A stretch of 64,000 bases of DNA from positions 1 through 64,000 of the forward strand of contig JAKUTS010000008.1 of assembly GCA_022447925.1 (NCBI GenBank), given 5' to 3'. Source of the stretch: SAR202 cluster bacterium. Its GTDB lineage: Bacteria > Chloroflexota > Dehalococcoidia > Lucifugimonadales > UBA2962. The first letter of the stretch is position 1; each line of letters starts with the position of its first letter. This document shows positions 58,368 through 64,000 of this stretch, in pieces. The notes below the pieces were generated by a model. It ran no database searches. It was not told the origin of the DNA and saw nothing but the letters and a program-made list of their open reading frames with translations. A program made the translations under genes and the position numbers.

Positions 58368-60343
58368 AATTACTTGATTGGATGAAACTCGCACAAATTT
58401 ATCTGGTAGTTTTTGGCCTGCAAGGCTTATTACTATTGATAGACAGAGCCGTGAGACGAATATTGGCCCCCCAATATTATAGGCATACTTGGCCGGCCAC
58501 AATTAAAACAGTGTCTGAAGGTCTAAATATTCAGTCATATATTAATTCTGACTCGTCTGATTATGAAAAGTTATTTACTACCGAAAAGCAAAAGATTGTT
58601 AATGCTGCTGACAGGATAATGAAAAGAGAATTTCAGATTGCCAGCCTAGGATGGTTGGATTTCGGCAGCAAGGTAAATTGGCATAGAGACCCAACCACAA
58701 GACACCAATGGAGCACACAATTTTATTCGGAAATAGACATTGTGTCTTCATTCAATTCAGGAACTGATATAAAAATGACATGGGAATTAAGTAGATTCCA
58801 TCAAGCCGTGATACTTGCTAGGGCCTACTGGCTAACAGGTGACACGGTTTATCGCAAAGATTTAATAGATCATTGGTCCGACTGGACAGATAATAATCCA
58901 TGTCCATACGGCATTAATTGGACATCATCTATGGAGGTGTCAATTAGAGTAGTAAATCTGATTTTAGCCTTATGGATCGTTGCGGATAAAGACAATAACA
59001 TAAATTCAATTCCCAGTGCCGTTTTTAACAACATACTTGAACATGGAAAATACATAATTAGGAATTTAGAAATAAGTTCTAAAAACGGAAAAATAGTAGC
59101 AGGCAATCATCTAATATCAAATTATTCAGCATTGACTTGTATCGGTCTGTTTTTATCTGATGTTCCATTAGCTCGGGATTGGATTACCATTGGTATGAGG
59201 GGTTTGAATTTAGAAATTAAGAGACAAGTATTGCCGGATGGATTACATTATGAAAGCTCTCTTCATTATCATAAATTTGTTTTAGAAACTCTTTTAATAA
59301 CTGGCATATTAGCTAAAAACTCTGGTCTTACTCTGTCATCAGATTACAAGGAATCAGTATCAAAAATGTGTGACGCAGTAGTTTTGCTTACTCGCCCAGA
59401 TGGACAGCTGCCAACGATTGGAGATTCTGATGGTGGAAGACTGGCGGTACTTTCTGGCTATTACTTAAATAGGTCAGATAATATTCATGACATTTTGGCT
59501 TTAGGTGCTGTTCTTCTTGAAAGAGAAGACATAAGATGCCTGTCAAAGAATAATCTTGGAGAGCTGTTTTGGTTAATAGGACCTGCAAATTTCTCAAAGT
59601 TTGTTCAAGCATCTGAAACATTTTCTGTTCCTGTATACCATCAGTATAAAAGCGGCGGACTATGTGTTTTACAAAATAGAGAACATAAAGACTTTATTTT
59701 GTTTCGGACTGACTGGCCTGAAGGTGAATGTCCAACGGGACACCGACATAATGACTTACTTTCAATTGAAATTTGGTTGAATGGGGATCCAATAACAGTT
59801 GATCCAGGAACACAGACATACACCGCTGATTTTAATGTTCGAAATGAATTGCGTTCGACCAAATCTCACGCCACTGTATCACTAAATAATGATGAACAGA
59901 ACCTCATCCCATTTAACAGCCCATTTGAACTGATTTCTAAGACTAATTCCGGTAAAGTAAGATCGAACTTTACAGAAGAACTTATTACAGTTGCATCTAC
60001 GGCATTTTGGAATGCCATAATGTCTCATGATAGGTCGGTATCGTATTCTCCTAATTCTGGAGAATTAGTAATAGAAGACACAATAGTTGAAGCTGATACT
60101 GCTTGTTGGAACTGGCCTTTGTTTCCAGGCTCATACGAGTTAGAAGCGACATTTACTACTGACTTAGAACTTTCTACAAAACGTGAAAACTTAAAATTTG
60201 CTAATGTATATGGCTCGCCTAGCACATCTAGAGTAATTCGGCTTTCAAGCGATACTAAAAAACGAGCGTCGGTTAAATTTGTATTTAACCGGCGAAAAGG
60301 TAATGCTAAAGCCTTAAATAAAGACTCGACGATGGTGTCTTAA
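58364..60343 (+). CDS. Heparinase II/III-like / alginate lyase-family protein
   Basis: WELSRFHQAVILARAYWLTGD, GNHLISNYSALTCIGLF, ESSLHYHKFVLETLLI, GHRHNDLLSIEIWLNGDPITVDPGTQTYT. Confidence 0.9.
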   Translation: MKLLDWMKLAQIYLVVFGLQGLLLLIDRAVRRILAPQYYRHTWPATIKTVSEGLNIQSYINSDSSDYEKLFTTEKQKIVNAADRIMKREFQIASLGWLDFGSKVNWHRDPTTRHQWSTQFYSEIDIVSSFNSGTDIKMTWELSRFHQAVILARAYWLTGDTVYRKDLIDHWSDWTDNNPCPYGINWTSSMEVSIRVVNLILALWIVADKDNNINSIPSAVFNNILEHGKYIIRNLEISSKNGKIVAGNHLISNYSALTCIGLFLSDVPLARDWITIGMRGLNLEIKRQVLPDGLHYESSLHYHKFVLETLLITGILAKNSGLTLSSDYKESVSKMCDAVVLLTRPDGQLPTIGDSDGGRLAVLSGYYLNRSDNIHDILALGAVLLEREDIRCLSKNNLGELFWLIGPANFSKFVQASETFSVPVYHQYKSGGLCVLQNREHKDFILFRTDWPEGECPTGHRHNDLLSIEIWLNGDPITVDPGTQTYTADFNVRNELRSTKSHATVSLNNDEQNLIPFNSPFELISKTNSGKVRSNFTEELITVASTAFWNAIMSHDRSVSYSPNSGELVIEDTIVEADTACWNWPLFPGSYELEATFTTDLELSTKRENLKFANVYGSPSTSRVIRLSSDTKKRASVKFVFNRRKGNAKALNKDSTMVS

Positions 60344-61584
60344 TGGTATTAAAAGTCTTGTTTATACATTCTGGTGCTGGCATTGGCGGAGCTCCGATAA
60401 GTATGGTTACTTTAGCAGCCAGCCTTGACCCTAATTTATATGATCCACATGTGGTCTTTACTGATAATGGACCGATGATCGATATCTCCAGAAAGATGGG
60501 ACTCAGATCTTCAGTAACGAAAATGAGAGCTGTTTTGGCATATGGAGCTCATGTGCCTTTATCTATAAGACCTATAATTAATTTTTGTATTCAGTTTATA
60601 CCTACCATTATTAAGGCAAGACAATTAATTAAAGCTGAGCAGCCTGACTTTATTCATTTGAACACGAGCGCGCTGATTTCAATAGGAATTATAGCCCGAC
60701 TCCATAATGTGCCTATTATTTGGCATGTTAGAGAGGTAGTGAACCCAGGTACTTTGTTTGGACGTCTGCTTTCCGGGTTGATTTGTTTTCTTGCTCATAG
60801 GGTGATAGCTGTTTCAGAATATGTTGCACAATGTTTGCCTGATGCAGAAAAAATAAGCGTAATTCATAACCCAGTAAACACATCAATTTTTGACCCTGGA
60901 TATAAAAAACAACATAGGGAAAAAGTAACCTCATTAATTGGATTGCATAAACCCAGTTTAATCATTGGCATATTAGGCTCTGTTCAGAAAGAGAAGGGAC
61001 ACTTCGTGCTTGCTGAAGCTGCTAGATTGATAAATAAAAAGTTTCCGGAAGTAATATTTCTGATAGTAGGAGGAGGAGCTCCAGAAGGTTACCGTGACAC
61101 ATTGAGAGGCAGATTAAAAACTTTTTTACATATACCGTTAGACAATCAAGCAAAACTCAACAGTTTTCTGTCTGAAATGAATTTAACAGAAATATTCAAA
61201 AATGTTGGATATCAGGCAGATGTAGCTCCTTATGTGGGCTCTATGGATATACTGGTGGCGCCTAACACAAAACCCGAAGGTTGCCCTAGGTCTTTGCTGG
61301 AGGCAATGTCCATGTCTGTTCCAGTTGTCGTCTCTGACATTGGACCTAGTAGAGAAATAATGGGGGATAAATGTGCTTATTTTTGCGAGCCGGGTGACGT
61401 ACTATCTCTTTCAAGCCAATTAATTGACTTGATTGAATCCAAAGTTTTACGAGAGCAATTAGGTGATGCCGGAAGATCTAGGGTATTAAGTAAATATCGA
61501 GTCGAAAATCACATAGAAAAAATCCAAAATCTATATGAATTAGTTAGCGATGAATTAAATAGAAAAAGTGTTATGGGCCAATGA
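60343..61584 (+). CDS. Glycosyltransferase family 4-like
   Basis: HSGAGIGGAPISMVTLAASL, HRVIAVSEYVAQCL, IGILGSVQKEKGHFVLAEAARLI, LVAPNTKPEGCPRSLLEAMSMSVPVVVSDIGPSREIM. Confidence 0.92.
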   Translation: MVLKVLFIHSGAGIGGAPISMVTLAASLDPNLYDPHVVFTDNGPMIDISRKMGLRSSVTKMRAVLAYGAHVPLSIRPIINFCIQFIPTIIKARQLIKAEQPDFIHLNTSALISIGIIARLHNVPIIWHVREVVNPGTLFGRLLSGLICFLAHRVIAVSEYVAQCLPDAEKISVIHNPVNTSIFDPGYKKQHREKVTSLIGLHKPSLIIGILGSVQKEKGHFVLAEAARLINKKFPEVIFLIVGGGAPEGYRDTLRGRLKTFLHIPLDNQAKLNSFLSEMNLTEIFKNVGYQADVAPYVGSMDILVAPNTKPEGCPRSLLEAMSMSVPVVVSDIGPSREIMGDKCAYFCEPGDVLSLSSQLIDLIESKVLREQLGDAGRSRVLSKYRVENHIEKIQNLYELVSDELNRKSVMGQ

Positions 61585-62483
61585 GAAATAAGAAAAAAAT
61601 TAACCCAATTGCAGAAATATCGGTAATAATCCCTTGTTTCAATGAGCAGGGAGGAATTCTTTCAGTAATTGAAGACCTTCAGTCAAATTTAAAGGCTTCA
61701 GGTTTAAAACATGAAATAATTGTGGTAGATGATGCTTCTACTGATTCAACTGGTGATATTGCAGTCAAAGCAGGAGCCGTAGTAGTTGAGCATAGTGTTA
61801 ATCGCGGTTATGGAGCAGCAATTAAATCAGGTGTTAGGGTGGCACAATATGATCATATATGTATTACCGATGGAGATGGAACATATCCTTCTAAGGTGAT
61901 ACCGGATCTTGTTTCTGCGGTTTCAGATGGAGCCGATATGGCCGTAGGATCTAGAACAGGAGCTATAGTTAAAATACCTTTAATTCGGCGCCCTGCCAAG
62001 TTTGTTATAACTAAAATCGCAGAATCGATTGCTGGTATTTCTATACCTGATTTAAATTCAGGACTTCGAGTGTTTAAAAAGTCTCATGTGAAGAGATATT
62101 CAGGCATATTGCCAAATGGTTTTTCGTTTACCACCACAATAACTCTTGCTTTGTTAACTAATGGGTTTCGGGTGGATTACATGGCAATAGACTATGAGTC
62201 GAGAATAGGGGATTCTAAGATTAGGCCGATTAGCGATACTATAAATTTTGTGACTCTGATTTTACGGATGGCTTTGTATTTTGCACCCTTGAAATTTTTC
62301 ATGCCAGCGAGCTTCATTTGTATTTTGGTTGCAATAGCGTGGGCTTTAGTCAGCAGGTTTGCTTTAGGCCAATTAGCTGATGTTACAAGTACAATCTTGG
62401 TTGTCCTAGGAATACAAATTGCAGTAGTAGGTCTATTGGCAGAGATGATTAATAAGCGATTACCTGCGGGTAGGCAAGATTAA
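61581..62483 (+). CDS. Glycosyltransferase family 2 (dolichyl-phosphate mannosyltransferase-like)
   Basis: ISVIIPCFNEQGGILSVIEDLQ, VVDDASTDSTGDIA, NRGYGAAIKSGVRVA, ITDGDGTYP, DLNSGLRVFKKS, C-terminal TM segments. Confidence 0.92.
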   Translation: MRNKKKINPIAEISVIIPCFNEQGGILSVIEDLQSNLKASGLKHEIIVVDDASTDSTGDIAVKAGAVVVEHSVNRGYGAAIKSGVRVAQYDHICITDGDGTYPSKVIPDLVSAVSDGADMAVGSRTGAIVKIPLIRRPAKFVITKIAESIAGISIPDLNSGLRVFKKSHVKRYSGILPNGFSFTTTITLALLTNGFRVDYMAIDYESRIGDSKIRPISDTINFVTLILRMALYFAPLKFFMPASFICILVAIAWALVSRFALGQLADVTSTILVVLGIQIAVVGLLAEMINKRLPAGRQD

Positions 62484-62492
62484 TTATTAACA

Positions 62493-64000
62493 ATGAATAA
62501 GAATATGATTTCTTCTGAAATATATGCTAATGCCGCACTCGATCAGATACCACGTTTACTGGGTAGCTTGGACCGGAACAGGTTTTCTTCGACCTATGGC
62601 TGTTTTCATAGAGACTATTGGCTAGAAAAAACATCTGATTTTCCGGACGCTGTCCGCCAATTTGCTGTGCATGCTTTAGCTTTGGTGTACAAATATGATT
62701 TTCCAAATAGTAAGTACCAGGGTAATACTAATTTACTTAACTGGACGATAGCAGCATTAGATTATTGGGCTGGAATTCAACATAAAGATGGAAGTTTCGA
62801 TGAGTTTTATCCGTATGAACGTGGCTGGGTTGGGCCGACAGGTTTCACTACTTATGCCTGCGCAGAAGCTTTCAATTTAATTAGAGAAGAAATGCCTTCC
62901 GATGTTGAGAAACGGGTAAGGAGAGCCCTTATAAAGGCAGCATTTTTTATTGGTAAAGGGGAATCAGAAGAAGATCATTTAGGTAATCATCATGCAATGG
63001 CGTGTTTGGCGGTTCATACCGTTATGAGAGTTTTGGGTCGGGACGACTTAGAAGCTATATATAGCAAATTGTGGGATAAATTCTTAACTTATTACCATGC
63101 TGAAGAAGGATGGTGCAGAGAATATGATGGTCCTGATCCTGGATACCTTTCTGCAGTTGTATCCTTTCTTGCGAAAATTTATGTCCATGACCCTAGACCT
63201 GAGATTTTTGAAGTTATATCCGGAGCAGTCGAAACTTGCTCTTATTTTGTATATCCAAATGGATCCTATGGAGGCATTATAGGAAGCAGAAACACAATCC
63301 ACTTGTACACTCACGGATTCGAAATCGTATCGTCTGAAATCAAACTCGCACAGTCGATAGCTGTGAAAGCTATATCCGGTATTGCTCAAGGGAACCTGGT
63401 ACCGCCTTCTTCAATGTCTGACAGGTATTTGGTTTATAGAGTTCCAGAATATCTGCAGTCATATCTGGATTATAGTCCTAAATCCGGGAAGTTATTGGCA
63501 TTGCCATACGAGAGAGAGCATGCCAAGTTTTTTAAGAAGGCAGGAATAGCTTCATGCAGGACCGGAGATCAATACACAATTGCCAATATGGCAAAAGGCG
63601 GTACTTTTAAAATTTTTAATGTCGCATTAAATGAATGTTTACTGAATGACTCGGGGGCAATAGGGATTTTATCTAATGGGAAGAAATTCACTACACAGTG
63701 GATAGATCAAAGCTTTAAATTGTCTGTTGACGCTAACGAATGGAGTGTAAAGGGCACAGCAAAATATCTTCCCAACCCAAAAACATTTACTCCATTTAAG
63801 GGACTAATTTTTAGGTTGATAATGGTTGCAGCTGGATGGAGTCCAATGTTGTCCCATTTTGTTAAAGGTAGGATTAGGAAGATGATTATATTAAATGAGT
63901 CTGATGTTCCTTTAAATTTCTCCAGATCAATTTTATTTGAAAAATCTCAAATAACTATTCGGGACACATTTACATTAAATCGAAAATCTATATCAGTAAC
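62493..64000 (+). CDS. Heparinase/lyase-like (alpha/alpha)-toroid protein, 3'-truncated by window edge
   Basis: Hand-translated open frame from ATG 62493: MNKNMISSEIYANAALDQIPRLLGSLDRNRFSSTYGCFHRDYWLEKTSDFPDAVRQFAVHALALVYK...GNHHAMACLAVHTVMR...; no in-frame stop to the window end; absent from ORF track because it runs off the edge. Confidence 0.75.
   Translation, partial: MNKNMISSEIYANAALDQIPRLLGSLDRNRFSSTYGCFHRDYWLEKTSDFPDAVRQFAVHALALVYKYDFPNSKYQGNTNLLNWTIAALDYWAGIQHKDGSFDEFYPYERGWVGPTGFTTYACAEAFNLIREEMPSDVEKRVRRALIKAAFFIGKGESEEDHLGNHHAMACLAVHTVMRVLGRDDLEAIYSKLWDKFLTYYHAEEGWCREYDGPDPGYLSAVVSFLAKIYVHDPRPEIFEVISGAVETCSYFVYPNGSYGGIIGSRNTIHLYTHGFEIVSSEIKLAQSIAVKAISGIAQGNLVPPSSMSDRYLVYRVPEYLQSYLDYSPKSGKLLALPYEREHAKFFKKAGIASCRTGDQYTIANMAKGGTFKIFNVALNECLLNDSGAIGILSNGKKFTTQWIDQSFKLSVDANEWSVKGTAKYLPNPKTFTPFKGLIFRLIMVAAGWSPMLSHFVKGRIRKMIILNESDVPLNFSRSILFEKSQITIRDTFTLNRKSISV

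Overview
This is an AT-rich bacterial chromosomal window, densely packed with mostly housekeeping and metabolic genes. I saw no rRNA, tRNA, CRISPR array, transposase or phage gene. The gene content (SdhAB plus an HdrB/CCG-type subunit, membrane pyrophosphatase, GlcDEF, GS-like/GGT/amidohydrolase enzymes, kelch lipoprotein with a PTPxP linker) would fit a marine Chloroflexota/SAR202-like organism, but that assignment is inference only. From left to right the window holds: (1) an amide/amine catabolic region with a YtcJ-like amidohydrolase, DsbA-like protein, GS-like ligase, gamma-glutamyltransferase, FluG-type amidohydrolase, two VOC proteins, a phosphotriesterase-family hydrolase and an HSL-type esterase; (2) central carbon genes: SDH/fumarate reductase with a CCG subunit, MMPL transporter, malate dehydrogenase, and a 5S-like/12S-like biotin carboxyltransferase pair; (3) housekeeping genes folP/folK, sbcD, glyS, hppA, thiE, rnhB, mnmA, rsfS, ndk, tsaB, tsaE; (4) an HpaI-type aldolase with two paralogous Zn-dehydrogenases and a kelch-repeat lipoprotein; (5) fhs, an MFS transporter, aroC, and glcDEF with an SDR; (6) an exopolysaccharide locus running off the right edge. 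The most interesting non-coding signal is a compact, potentially pseudoknotted RNA-like element ending in a U-tract just upstream of aroC (about 44444-44527). The most interesting protein-level signals are the type-E-like SDH, a putative methylmalonyl-CoA:pyruvate transcarboxylase, the split FluG-like GS/amidohydrolase/GGT neighbourhood, and heparinase-like proteins inside a polysaccharide biosynthesis operon. All family calls come from motif reading, without database searches.
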